From Helopsaltes ochotensis (Eukaryota > Chordata > Aves > Passeriformes > Locustellidae): DNA of 64,000 nt. Location: positions 120,588 to 184,587 of the forward strand of contig VXBM01001021.1 in NCBI GenBank assembly GCA_013400155.1, written 5' to 3'. Shown here one piece after another: positions 39,701-52,309 of the stretch; position 1 is the stretch's first letter, and every line of letters starts with the position of its first letter. The notes beneath the pieces were generated by a model. That model searched no databases. It was not told where the DNA came from and saw only the letters and a program-made list of their open reading frames with translations. The position numbers and the translations under genes are program-made.

Positions 39701-41776
39701 GAAATTCCTTATTGGAAATGCTAAGGGCTTTTTTTTAAAAGCTTTTTCTGAAGAAAGTTAATTTTAGATTAGTCCCTCAGGCTGTGATAACTCCTCAGCG
39801 TGGCTCTGTAAACAAGAGAGGAGAGTCTTCTTGCATTTATAAGATTCTGATGCAAATAATCCCATGAACAAGAACATTAATAAAAGCTGCCGTTACTGTA
39901 TTACTGCCTTTGCAGCTGCAACTGTGAGGAAACTTTCTCTGCAAGGCTCAGTTATCTCCTGAAAATGAGGTGTTTCAGGAATGTCAGACCATGTATTTTC
40001 TACCAGCACCAGTTCCAGGGCTGTGTGTTCAGAGGACTGCTCGTGCCCTTGCACTCCTCAAGTGGGAGCTGAAAGTCTCCTCCAAGCACAGAGGAGCCTC
40101 CAGACAACCCCAGCACCTCCTTGGTGAGTTGGCATCCAGCTCTGCCGCAGCTCTGAAAGCCTGGGAGGCAGCTGGACTCCACCTGAAGCAGTGGAGACGA
40201 GAGGTCAGGCATGGCCTGAGCAGAAGGGACGGCCTTGGAAGGCAGAACGTTTCCCCTTGTTAAAAATTTGGCTGCGGAAGGAACCAGATGTCACCCAGCT
40301 ACCATCTAACCTGCAGAGCTGGCTGAGTGATGGGGACAACCACAAAGGGTCACTCGTTCTCTGCTTGGGATGAGGGTTTGGAGGGTGAACTCTTGAGTCT
40401 GAGAAGAGGGCCCAAGCCTTGGGCCAGGCAGGCACTGCTTCCACTGGCCGAAGCTATCCCACTGCTTGGAATGCCAAATTTGGGACCAGAAAGAAAGCAT
40501 TCACAGAGGGACTGGACTCTGCAGCCTGTTAGTTTAGGCAGAGGGGTCTCCCCACACATAATCTCCTCCTCCCTTTCAGCCAAAGCTGAATCATGTCTTC
40601 CATGACCAGCTTTGCCTAAAGAAGAAACTTCTCTTTGCATTTGTTCCCTTCTGTGGCCTTCTTTTTCCCCCACAACTCAAGGACCAGAAATTCTTCCTTT
40701 CTGTTTCTAGGCATGGAAAGGTAAGCATATACTTAAACATTTTTTAAAGGTTCAATACTCAAGTCCAACCCTACTCAGGCAAAGAATTCACAGATGATAT
40801 TTACAAGTCCAATGTAATTACTGTAGGGCTGAAAAACGAGTTCTGCGAGTTACGGTGCATCATTGTTTTTCTTTTTTCTTTTTTTTTTCTTAATGTTTCA
40901 ATGAACAATGCGCCTTTCATTTCCTACAGTGCTGTTAAGGTACTTGCAGCTCAAAGCAGTAAGACTGCATGAAAGCTAAAAAGCATTTGGTTTAGGCATT
41001 ACATTTTTATTTTTTTAGAAAAATGCCTCTCCCTCTTCAGAAATTATTTGAGCATTGGATTTGGCACACGTTTGTAATCAGCTGTAGTAATGAATGCTGC
41101 CCTGCTCACTTGAAACGGGAGAATTTACCAACTTCTTCAAAAAGAACTCGCTCATCTACGATCAAAGTGCTGTGCTCCCAACTCTGAGCCACCAAATCAC
41201 AGCCCGAGAGCCATGAGCAGCCTGTCAGAAATGACACAGCATTCTCCTGCTTTGCACAGCACACCTCGTGTGCACCTTTACGCTGCACTTATTAATTCAC
41301 CAGTGCCACCACATCAAACACAAACGCTGCCTGACATCCATTTACTGACGGCAGCAGCCCAGCTCTGTGCCACAGTTATTAACCACTCTCTGCTACATCC
41401 TCCCTGCCTTTCTCCAGAGTTCAACCCCTGATGGAGCAGAGCAGGATCGGACTTCTAATGTTCTCCGAAAGCCTGAATCGCGAATATCCCCACTTTGCAG
41501 ACAAAAAGACCAAAAGGTTTTTTCCCTACAAAAGTTTAAAATAATCCTACTTACAAAAAGAAAATCTATCTGATGGCTGTTTCCACGACTGAAAGTGAGA
41601 ATAAAAGCCTGAGAGAGTGTCCACAGCAGTGCTGAGCTGGGAATTCAGTTGTTCCTGATCCCCGGGCATGCAGTCACTTCACTACATCAGACTACCCATT
41701 TTGTCATCCTCCTCACTTCACTGAAAACTAGTTTGTTTATAAAACACAACACCAAACCAGTGCTTTTATAACCAAT

Positions 41777-41780
<4 letters not shown>

Positions 41781-41808
<28 letters not shown>
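41781..41808. repeat. T28 homopolymer
   Basis: Twenty-eight consecutive T residues follow ACCAATAAAC and precede GGGTGAATTG. On the NFIA sense strand this is an A tract deep in intron 3. No retrocopy is recognisable next to it. Confidence 0.9.
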
Positions 41809-42964
41809 GGGTGAATTGCAAAATCACTTTGCGGTGCCAACTGAAATGAAGCTTTTACATACCATTAGGCAACTACAAAAGTGGGGAATTTTCCACATGC
41901 GTGTTCCACACAGCTCAGAAAAAATCCCTCCTTTGAGCAAAAATATCAGGGCATCAAAAAATGTTCCTGCCTTTCAGATGAAGTTGCTGGCCTCTTTCAT
42001 TATCCCTCCTGCAGATTTCCTCACCCATGTAACAAACAGAGGAATTCTGGATTTTCTGCCTCTCCCCAACAAGCTGTTTCCCATGGTGACAGAGCAGCAC
42101 TGTGCACACCCTGCCTTAGTTTTACCCCCAACTCCAGCACAAAACATCTGGACCTTGGACCATCCATGCACCAACGAGCCCTGTCTCGCCTGCATGTTTG
42201 CTTTTCATGGCCATCATGCTGCATCTCTCTCTTGAGAAATAATTAAATGCTTAATATTTCTGTTAAATATTTGCAGTGGTGACTGGACGACTGCCTGGAA
42301 ACTATTCTGGCTTAACGAAGGCTGAGGGAAAGGCCAGAGTTGGTGTTGAAGCCACTGAAAGCAGAAGATGTCACCACCTTCCCTTGTCTGTGATGATCGT
42401 GCTCCAGAAAATGAACCAGCAAAGCCCACTAGGAAGAAACCAGGAGTGGCTCTAAAAAAGAAAAGCTTTTTTTTTTTCCCATGAACTTCCCTTCAATGAA
42501 GGTTAGACATACAGGCTTTGCAAAACAACACATACAATTTAGAATGATAAATTAAAATCTGTAGTAGGAGGCCTTCTTTTTCAGGGCCGTACAGTTGACC
42601 CTTCTGAACCTACATTACTCAAGGTATGCAAAATATATGTGTATAATAAATAGCTCTAGAATTTATGGAGTGGAACAGAAAGGATATTAACAGGCAAGTA
42701 GAGAGGCTGTATAACCCTCACAAGGCCTTTAAAGATTTATTTTTTTAAAATGAAGGAATGCATGCATGGAAAAGGCAGCACTGAATCGATACACTTCTTT
42801 GTGCCTTCCAGAAACACATGCAAAAACGCTTCCAAATCTGCCCTCAATCTGGTCACTCCACTGTTGGCATCAGTGGGAATAAGATTATTCACGATTCTAT
42901 TTTTTCCTTCAATTCAAAAAAAAAAAAAAAATTAAAAAAAAAATAAATTCCTCCTTGTGTGGGC

Positions 42965-43036
42965 TCATTCCCACTCTCAGTAAAATCAATTACGAGCCTC
43001 CCATTGACTCCGCAGGGATTTGGATCAGGCCCTGTG
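42965..43036 (+). repeat. Ancient sauropsid interspersed repeat fragment
   Basis: This holds CCTCCCATTGACTCCGCAGG followed by GATTTGGATCAGGCCCTG, which matches the recurring CCATTGACTTCAGCAGG-ATTTGGATCAGGCCC motif of old sauropsid repeats. It is a short relic inside intron 3. Confidence 0.6.
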
Positions 43037-43346
43037 GAAGTGGGTCTACAGCAAGTGTAGAACAACGCAGTTAATATGATTTATTGTGTCCGTTCCTGTG
43101 CGTGCAGTTTTTCATTTTCTAAAGCCTGCAGTTTTGCTTTCATCCTCACGTCCAGGAGATAAGAGCTGCAGATCTGTGTTGATCTACGCTGGCTACCCCG
43201 GAGCTGGGGGCTGTGTGTGCTGGGAATGAGCTCAGCGCCTGCCCGGGGGGAACCAGCCCTTCAGGGCCAACACTCTGCCTTAGAAAATCTCCCACACACG
43301 CCCTGCAGAAGGTGCAGAACCAGTGAGGAGGCTGCTGCTTTGGTGG

Positions 43347-43450
43347 GGGGGGAAAAAAAAAACCCCTTTAGTAAAATTGAGAGAAAAAAAAAAAAAGAAG
43401 AGAAAAATCCCTTTCCTGTTTGTTAAAAAAAAATTAAAAAAAAAAAAAAA
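43347..43450. repeat. A-rich low-complexity block
   Basis: Several A runs of 8 to 14 bases occur within about 100 bp, starting after a G run (GGTGGGGGGG) and ending before GTACC. It is low-complexity DNA with no open reading frame of interest. Confidence 0.8.
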
Positions 43451-45235
43451 GTACCTTTTGCAGGTCACCAGCAAAGTTCTAAGAATTCACTAAAAGATTG
43501 TTTTACAAAGAAGACTCAGGCTCCTAATCAGAGATATTTCATTTCACTAGGCTCTTACAGATTCTACATTATTAAACACTGACATTGCTGCTTTTCGGGG
43601 CAGTTGTTGAGTAGCAAGCTTTGTTAAAGACTAAGAAACTGCAGGGTAAGATGAACTGTGCCTTAATAGCTGCGAAAGAATATTATCTAAACATGAAATA
43701 ATAACATGCTTGGTGCCTAATACATTCTAAAGTAAAATATGATTTAATAAACACAGGCAACATATTCCCCATAAAAAAAAAAAATAGCAGAATTGGCAGA
43801 ACAAAAATCACAGTTTAGTCAGTTCTTCTCTTAACCTTGCAATCCTTTGGCTACAAATTAGAATTTCTGTGAACAGGATTGATAAGGGAAATTAGGCGCT
43901 GTCTTTCAGAAACAACAGCAATGTTTTAAGATGGTATGTTTAGAGATGAACAGCACAAAATCTATCAAAATATGAAACCTTTCCTATCTAATGGGAGGAA
44001 AATACAGGAGCCCAAATAGCCAAAATCTCGCCAGCCCCATGAGCCCTTACATTCCACATCCTAGGATTCATGCTGGTATTTTAAAGGTTTTTATGTACCT
44101 AAACCTCTTCTTCCCTTAATATTATCCCCTGTTTAAACCCTAACCCCAGAGCAGTCCAGGTGTGAATGCAGCCCCTCAGCCTCACCGTCCCTTGCAGCTT
44201 GTTTGGCTGCTGCTGGAGCCCCCAAAACACAAACTGAACACGTACACAGCTGTAGGGGTTTAAGGCAAAGCAGTTAGTTGCTCTGTGAAAGGGAAATCAC
44301 ACATGTGTTACTACAGACACAGTATTTCTACATGGATTTACACATCCCAGAAATGGGATAAACCGTTCACACGAATTCTTTTCTGCAGAGTAAACCCCAA
44401 GTACAGTGGATAACCCAATCTACATTTAGGTCTTATTTAAAAAAAAAAAAAAGTTCTGGTTACAGATGAAAGAAGTGAAGAAAAACTACTAATAATAATC
44501 ATGCCTTATTCTAAGTCCTAAATATAAGTAGTAAAACAAAACTCAGCTGCCAATGGGCCAACAAAAATTGTTGAGGTCTACCTTAGCCAAACACAAAAAG
44601 GAAGAGAAGCTTTTCCATTACACACACAGTCATCTTTTCACAGACAGTCCCCACAGAAATCCACTATTTTTGAAAGATTTTTTTTTTTTCCAGGTTGCTT
44701 TACAAAGCCAGCCATTGGTTCAGTGGAAGCCATTGCTTCTACTTTGAATCTGTCCTGGTCCTGAGAATATGAGTTTTCTCAAAAGTCCCAGCCCTTCTGC
44801 TGCTTCCACTCCAGCCACTGCCACTTGAGAACATGGAGAGAAGCAGCAAGGAGCTGTAGCTGAACCTCCCTGATTTGTTTTCCTGTTCTATCTACTCCCC
44901 TGAAGGTCATGAATCAAGGCCCAAAAACCCTTTGCTATGGAGGAATAAGGATAAGGGTTGCATACAGCAGGCTCTTTAATGGCATCTCCCTAATTAAAAT
45001 TCATTTTTAAGGGGGAAAAAAAAAGTCTCTCTCCAGGACTGGACAAAGAAATGCTACCTTAGGTTAGTGAAGCAGTAGCATTTTAACGATGAGGACAGCG
45101 CCCAACCTTTTTGTAGCCATCCCATGTCAATTATTCTGAATCATCTTTTTATATTAGACATGGGGGGAAAAAAAAAATGTTTATAGATATGGGCTGTTTT
45201 AAATCCCAAAGCAGGAGCAGCAGGTAAGAACTTAC

Positions 45236-45301
45236 CATTTTCTGGCTGGTCCTTAATATCAGCTTCACTTGGCTGGCTGGGACTTTCAGATTGACTTGAA
45301 T
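45236..45301 (-). CDS. NFIA: NFIA coding exon 3 (internal, 66 bp)
   Basis: This internal exon of nuclear factor I A encodes the start of the linker and regulatory region just after the DNA-binding and dimerisation domain. On the minus strand a T-rich tract ending in TTTTTCAG precedes the exon, and a strong GTAAGT donor follows it at 45235. The exon enters and leaves in phase 1. It reads S-S-Q-S-E-S-P-S-Q-P-S-E-A-D-I-K-D-Q-P-E-N, the Ser/Gln-rich stretch that in human NFIA falls at roughly residues 187-208. As I recall it, human NFIA has Asp where this exon has Glu in PSEADIK. Other NFI paralogues (NFIB, NFIC, NFIX) differ clearly here, so the paralogue call is firm. A 60-base N gap lies 158 bp upstream of the acceptor but does not touch the exon. 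Confidence 0.95.
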
Positions 45302-45459
45302 CTGAAAAACATAAAATACAGCCAAAAATTACAGGGTCTGCTGTGGAAAATAGATCAGAGGCGCCAGACTTCCTCAAAAGGCTGAGAGTACAAACTGAGG
45401 ACAGGAGTGTTGCACTAGGACATGATAATGCAAAAGTCCCGTGCCTAGGTGATATGTTT

Positions 45460-45519
45460 NNNNNNNNNNNNNNNNNNNNNNNNNNNNNNNNNNNNNNNNN
45501 NNNNNNNNNNNNNNNNNNN
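45460..45519. other. Assembly gap (60 N)
   Basis: Sixty N bases interrupt intron 2, 158 bp upstream of the exon 3 acceptor. The true missing length is unknown. Any open frame crossing it is meaningless. Confidence 0.99.
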
Positions 45520-47419
45520 CTACACAGAGTGCTCGGGGTGTGTGTTGGCATAAATTAAGCTTTGAGAATCCTTCTTTTTAAAGAAGGCATATTGAAACGA
45601 CTCTCCTACATGTTTTTTATAATGCAGCCTCTATGTTGTATACAAACCAGAGCCTTACTCCAACACATAGTAAAGTCTCAAAACATATCTCCAAGCAGCC
45701 ATAGAAAGGTAACTTAGCAACCCTACACAGTCGTGGAGATTGTTGGCTACACATTTCTGGAACGAAATCTGCAAAACTGAGGGGAAGAGCTGATTTTTTG
45801 GCGTACTTTCGCAGCGGTTACAGCACCACAAGATCCCTAAAATGCACGGTGCTGGAGGTGATTTGCAGTGGGATAAGTGAGACCAGATACTGGATGACCT
45901 GCTTTAGAACTTGGGTAAATAATTCCACCAACTCCCAGCTAACACCCTCCAACGAGCACAATTTATTTGCCTAAAATAATAAAATGACCTATAAAAGGGT
46001 ATGTGTAAATACGAGTGGTTTGCATTTTTTACACATTATTAACTCTACTTTATGTGAAGATGATCGCTCTTTGGTCCAAAAAATTATTCTTAGTGGAAAA
46101 GCTTTAGTCAAATAGTATTTTCCTTCTTAATTATTTCTGTCACTACGAACTGGAAAAAAAAAAAGTCCCTTTACCTGTGGGAAAAAAATATTTTTAAGAA
46201 ATCCCTCAAATTACTGGTTTTTGCAATTAATAATTTTTTTTTTCCTTTCCCCAGAAATCGTTCCGTAATTTATCGATCCTGTGGAAAAAGTTTTTGCTGC
46301 GAAACAAAACTTAGGCGATGAAACCACTTGCTAATGCCTCAACACCACCCCTCATCGTGGCAAACCCATTTTCTGACTTCACCTTGACTTTGCAGAGTTT
46401 GGAATTAGCTGTCTGAAATTTGACCACATTTCACTGAGAAGTCAATGCAAGATCAAAAGGTCACGACACTTAACTGTGATTAAATTGAAAATCTTACTTC
46501 TATTGCAACAGAGTCATAACACCACCCCTTCTTTTTCTTTGAGGTATTAATAGTGCTGGAAGAAGCAGTACTACTAGTGACCTTGGGTCAAGCAATGCTA
46601 ATTTATTGCTTTAAAAAGGTTCCTTGCTTTTAAGCAAATGAAGATTTTAATTACCGCAGAGCACTATAAAGAAAATGCCTATTTTAAATATTCAAATTTT
46701 TTTTTTTTACCTGCTGACTGTCTGCTTTAGGTATCATTCAGAAGCTTAGAGGACAATCTTGTATAAATTAAAAACTACAAGTAAAAAAAAAGCACTTGCA
46801 AAACAAACTTGGTAGATTTCAGAAGATAAACACTCAGAATATTTTGCAAAGAAAGCTTCAGTCACCATACTTCTATTTAAAATCAATTAAAACCCCTAAA
46901 AAGTGATATATACCCAGTGCGACCCAGAATCAATTTTCTCTATTTTGTATTTACTATTTTTAATAATTTCGCCAATGAAGCTCAGGGGAAAAAAAAAAAT
47001 TATCCTCACTTCTGCAATTTTGTTTTAAATATTGGTCTTTTGAATTATCTATCCCTGAAGCTGAAACCAGTGCCAGCAGATACACTATGGGGGTAACGCA
47101 CAGCGCTGTTGTATTCTGGATTTTGGCAAGAAGTTCCGTGTTTCCAACACCGCAAAGGTAGAAACAAAGGTAAAACATTAAGAATGTAAAATATTTAGTT
47201 AACATTCAACGTCAACATTCAACGGATTTCATTTTACAGGGCGGGCATTAGCCTTTTGCTTATTTTTTAGGTTTTTCTTTCCCTCCGGCCAGCCATGGCT
47301 CAATCAGAGTTTAGTGCTTTATGTTCCAAGTAGGCTCGGAATTCCACAAAAATTTATAGATTTGGAGAAGTTCCTGCTGAAATGTGGCACTGGGAGCATG
47401 TTTCCCTTTCCTAAAATTC

Positions 47420-47610
47420 GGAACGAGCCAGGGAGGCCAGGAGAGGGCCGCGGTGGCGGGCGCGGGAGCCGGGCTCGGCGCTGGCACCTTGGCGCCGGCA
47501 CAGCCCTGCAGCCGGTGGGCAGCACACGCAGCCCGAGCTGCTCCTGGCTTGGGAGAAGCAAACAAAGTACTTTTGTCTGCCTCGAGGGCCGCTTTTCCAA
47601 CGCCAAGGCT
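47420..47610. promoter_or_regulatory. CpG-rich patch in intron 2
   Basis: About 14 CpG occur in roughly 120 bp (for example GGCCGCGGTGGCGGGCGCGG and TTGGCGCCGGCAC), against a CpG-poor intron. It lies about 2.2 kb upstream of exon 3 on the sense strand. It may be a small CpG island marking a regulatory element. Overlapping open frames on both strands here are a side effect of high GC. Confidence 0.4.
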
Positions 47611-50600
47611 AGTGGCACAAGAGGGGCTCCACTGGCCGTAGGACGTTTGTTTGCAGGCTGGATCTTTAACTTTCTCCTTTAATCACCCCGGCTCCGGCGA
47701 TAGCGTTTTTCCTAATTCTGCTTTCCCTGCAACCCGCCCCTTCTGCTGAAATTAAATATTAATTTCCCAGGGAAAGGCAACGCGGCCCTAAGCACTATTC
47801 TTCACGGAGAGGCACAGGGCAGTAAAACACAGGATGAGGTAGAATTAAAGCCACTCAATCCTGTAGTGGGGATCACGGGAGGCTACCGAAAACATGGACT
47901 GGGCAAGCATGTGCTCAGCATTGTTATGCAAGGTGGCATCTTGTGGAAACCCCAGATAAGAAGACCGAGTTGAGGCACTTAGCCAAAATGTTTATATGCA
48001 GAATTTTGCTTCCCTGATTTTATTCAGATGCCGCAGATGATCCGGCACATATAAATGTGCCGCCACATGGTTAAGGGATTGGCAAAATCAGAGCCGTTGT
48101 GTTTTACAGTCTTGCCTAGGACGAGGGAGTCTTGCTCAGCCTCCACCGCTCGCTCTCTGCTTTTTCAGCAGTTGGCACTAACTCCTGTCGGGGCTTTTTT
48201 GTTGTTTCGCACATGGAAACTTTCAAATTCCAGTTTTCTGAACGTTTAGTGTTTTGCGGGCTCGGCTACAACAGGAGGGGGAAAGTCTGTCCTGCTGAGT
48301 CAGTTAGCCAAACAGGTGACCGGAGGAATAAATTAATTTTTGCCCATACATAATTGATATAAATGGAAGATCGTTTTCATAAGCATTTGCATTAAATCAA
48401 TAAAATCACTTACTATAGAGCAGTTTAACAATTCATTTGATTTTCTCTTTTCTATATATTTGATAGCCACTCTGCAAAACAGTATACACTTTATGCCTAT
48501 TTTCTTTAGCAACAACACTGCCAGTTAAATTCTACCACCTGCAATAATTAGAGCCATTGGAAAACATACAAAACAAAATATACAGTAGATGCGAGCCCCT
48601 CTTGAATCCACGGCCCCCTGCGGCAACGAATTTCATTGGTGCCTTAAGCTAAGGCTGGTAGGAAGCCAAAGAATCTGTATATTACAATAAAGTGCATGTT
48701 ATTAAGGGGAGGATTTAAATGATTTCAGATGGAGTTGGAAATATTATAGTGAGGAACCACTATTAAGATTGCTGATTAAAAAAAAAAAAAAAATCACCAA
48801 GGAATCTAGTTTTATGTTTAAGGAAGCTTAACACTGAATAGCACAATGGGTTTTATTTGGGGGGTTTTTCAGTTAGAGAAAAGTTAGTGGTTGGAATTTT
48901 TAACCCTGAGCTAGCTGGGGTTTGAGTGAGTCTGTGCACGGGGCTCAAGGTTACTGGTCAAGAGAAGCTCAAGGGGATCTGGTATCAACCACAACCATGG
49001 CAAACAGGATCAAAAAAGCATGTTGAAGCTATTTTACTCTCTACTTCCAAGAATCAATTATGATTAAGGGATAAAGGGAAAAAAAAAAAAACAAAACCCA
49101 ACAAACCCCAAACAACAAAACAGGCTAGTTTTTCAAAGTAGCATTTCCCATCACGTCTCTCTATTCTCTGTTCCTCTTTGGATCTGTTCCTTAAGCATAT
49201 GCTACCCCAGCACGACCGAGCCCCAGATCTGCCTGATCCGAAACCCAACGCAGGCGGGGACCTCCAGCTCCAGGATGGAAGCTCTGGACTTTTCAGGCTG
49301 CAGTTTTCCTTTTCAGCTGCAGCAGGAGCACAGCTCCAGCTGGGCTGCACGGCGGCTGCATGGAAGCAGAGCTGGCAGCACTGGAAGGGAGCGCTCCATT
49401 GTTTGGAAAGAATAAAACCTTCCCAGGGAAGTCTGGCCCGTGGACAGGACCAATGTCAACAGACTGACAATGTTGTTCTTTTTTGTAGACCGTGACACAG
49501 ACGGTAAAGTGTTGCTGCACTCCTCCACCAAAAAAGCCTCTTTTGAGCGCCATGGCACTTCCCAGTGCTGAACCACTCCATGGCTATCTGACTGGGGAGA
49601 GACGGGACACTTTGTGGAGCACTCCCAAAAACACACCGTGTTTTCCAGGGCAGGCTGAATCCAGCCTGGAATTCACTGGGGTGGCAGTAACCCTCTTTAT
49701 TGTCTGCTGGTTTGCCTAAACCCAGCGAATGGGTGCCAAGATCATTTTTTTACTCCTGTAGGGCCGCTCCCCAGCAGAACCTGAGCCTCTGAGCAGCCCG
49801 CGAGCTACCACAGGTGCAGACACATCTATCCTGGAAACAGTAAAGGTGATCCCCGTGTAGTGCAAGAAAAAAATGACCGGCGATGCCAGATGAGCAAGGC
49901 AGCACTGCCACTGCCCATGCTGAGCCTGCTCTGCAGTGAAATACAGCAGGTTCCTCTCCTCCACCACCAGCCCAGCACCTTGCAAAAGCACCACAGAAGT
50001 GCACAAGTTAAATTTTCCATTCATATCATGTTTTGGGGGTGGGGGGAATACTGTATAATAAACTGACATATTTTATTCAAGTTTCAGAGCCCTATTTGTA
50101 ATAAAAAATTTATATGGCTGGGTTGTGTTCATGCAATAAATTTTTCATCTATAATTTTGGGCATGGATTCTACCAAAGATTTATATACATTAAAAAAAAA
50201 AACTGAAATCACGTTCTTTTATATACAGTCTTATGTGGTGAGCTTACAGGATTAACAAACAGAAACCAGCACCAGGACTGGGGCTTTTTTACACTCACTT
50301 TCCCTTCATTATGCATTATAACATAAACACATAGGAGTCACTCCATTATTATTTACGGCGATTTTGGTGGCTACTAGGATTTCTTTAAAGGAAGGCCTGG
50401 CTCTCCATTCTACTCCAGCCATTGCTTTCAAGTCAACTTTTACAGGGAGTTCAAAGTGCTTCGTTATCATCCACCTCACCATCACACATGTACATGCCTG
50501 CACCAGATTCCCAATTTTATTCCATACCCCTGCAGCGTACACCCCATCCCCAACGAGGTTCTGCACTGGTAAAATCCCTGCGGTGCCAGCCTGGTTTTGT

Positions 50601-50714
50601 TGTTTTTTTTGGTTTCTTTTTTATAAGGCGAGGACTCTTAATTCCTGTACACTGGGAAAGAGATTATCTTTGATAATGGAAATGTAAATCAAAGCTTGCT
50701 GTTGTTTATTCCAG

Positions 50715-51145
50715 ACAGACATTTGTGTGTTAAGTCTGTTTATCAGGCAACACTTTGTCTAAGCCAGGAAGTAGTCAGCCTTTGTAACAAGATGTATGCA
50801 AATGATTTTCCCATCAACCCCTGCCACAAAACTTTTGTGGCAAAAAAACCCCTTCTTGTTACTTCACCAGTAAGACGCTCCTAAGCTACCCCATAAGCAG
50901 ACTAGCAACAAAACAGCCAGCTAGACTATGCTGATGAGTTTGAATGAGCCCAAAACATGTGCCCACAGTCTGTTGCTCGGTATTGTAAGCAGACTTTGTG
51001 TATTACATCTGTTTATCAGGCAACACTCTGTCTGCTGGGCCGGCTTTGTACCAAGGTGGACGCAAACAAAGATCTCCACAACTCCCCGCCGAACTTTTTT
51101 TTTTGGCTGCAGAAATTCCCCGTTACTTCCCTCCTCGCTGGAAAT
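50715..51145. repeat. Diverged local tandem duplication (two ~150-bp copies)
   Basis: Copy A is about 50715-50880 and copy B about 50990-51145, offset by 264-273 bp. They share, in order, a GAC(A)TTTGTGT lead, an identical core TCTGTTTATCAGGCAACACT (50735-50754 and 51008-51027), TGTCT, GCTTTGTA/CCTTTGTA, GCAAA, CC(A/G)C..AACTTTT and GTTACTTC. Identity outside the core is modest. Copy A contains an octamer ATGCAAAT at 50796-50803 that is not kept in copy B. Confidence 0.75.
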
Positions 51146-52309
51146 AAGAACGCGAAACTTCACCGAGAGGCTGCGAGACCCTAAAGCTGTATCAAAATGG
51201 TTTCATTTTAAATCAACTTTCTTTGTTCTCACAAGCCCATAAATGATTTACTGCTATCGTGTGATAGCCTAGAATGTGGGGAATCTGTGTATTCCCATAT
51301 TTGTTCCTTGATATTACAAACAAGTATTTGATTCACTTCTAAATGTTTGTTTTTAAAACAGTTTACAGCCTTTGATTCCTGCTTACTGATTCATTTCTGG
51401 AACATTTTCTATTTATTCCTTTGCAGTAGCAAACGTTAATTTTGACTTAATTCAAATTGTCATCAAAGGCTTCCTTAAGAAATCCCACAGCACAGATTTT
51501 ATTTGTTATAATAAAATATTCTTAAAGTAAACATCGTGCGACTGTGTTTTTTTAATTCCAAGAGATACAAAAATCCGTTACCCAAAGGATTCAAATTGGT
51601 TCAGCCCTTTTTCCTAGACAAAATAAACACTTTAGGACTTTACTTGTTTGTATTCTCCTCAGTGGTGCTGTATGCATCACCAGCTAAAAACAAAGAAACT
51701 TTTAGCTGCTCAGACAAAATGCAGAAGCTCCCCAAACAACGAAGCGGGGGGGTGGGGAGGCATTCAGAAAGTCTGACAGTCCATTCAATATAGGGATGAT
51801 GGCCATAATGCATCCAGGGTCCCCTTGCTAATTAAATATGCATTGGCACAGTTTTGATCGATGCAAGCCATGGATCAGATGACACACCTGCAAAATCTTG
51901 AGCCCAGAGCTCCCAGGAAAAGGAAAATACAGGCTGTCTCCTTATCTTTGTTTTCAAAGGCTCTCAATTTCTGTGCTTAGATATCTAATTTAATTCTCTC
52001 ACCCCTCAGCAAACTGGATTACGAAAGTCAATACTGCCATTGTGCATCGACAGGAACACACAGCTTTCCTTTTATTCAATTTAGCCATGACCTTTAGACA
52101 AAGATAATGACAACTGTCTAAAAGTAAGGTAAGGCCTTAAGGAAGACCCTGCTGAGGGGCCCCTCTCGCTCTCCGTGGCTCCTCCAGCCAGGAAGAGCCC
52201 ACCAGCCATGGAGAAAATCCAGAAATAATTTCCCTCCCCAGACTGCAATGACCAGGAGTAGCCTGGCACAGTGGCTCCCTCGGCCACCGAGGGCTCTGTG
52301 TCGCCCTGA

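Larger units (their letters stand above)
21257..45235 (-). other. NFIA: NFIA intron 3
   Basis: This complete intron of about 24 kb lies between exons 3 and 4. It is mostly unique AT-rich sequence. Identifiable content includes a CpG-rich patch (22044-22160), a TG/TA-rich tract (22835-22915), four old sauropsid repeat scraps (23353-23400, 24806-24865, 25326-25382, 42965-43036), a C tract (25984-26002), a perfect 13-bp-arm hairpin (29855-29884), a duplicated 18-bp motif (36669-36725), a T28 tract (41781-41808) and an A-rich block (43347-43450). No coding exon was recognised inside it. Confidence 0.88.

Noticed and set aside
47311..47682. Open frames on both strands with Arg/Gly/Ala/Pro-rich peptides
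   Set aside because: They are explained by the high GC and CpG content of the patch. No domain is visible and neither frame joins to exon 3 in phase.
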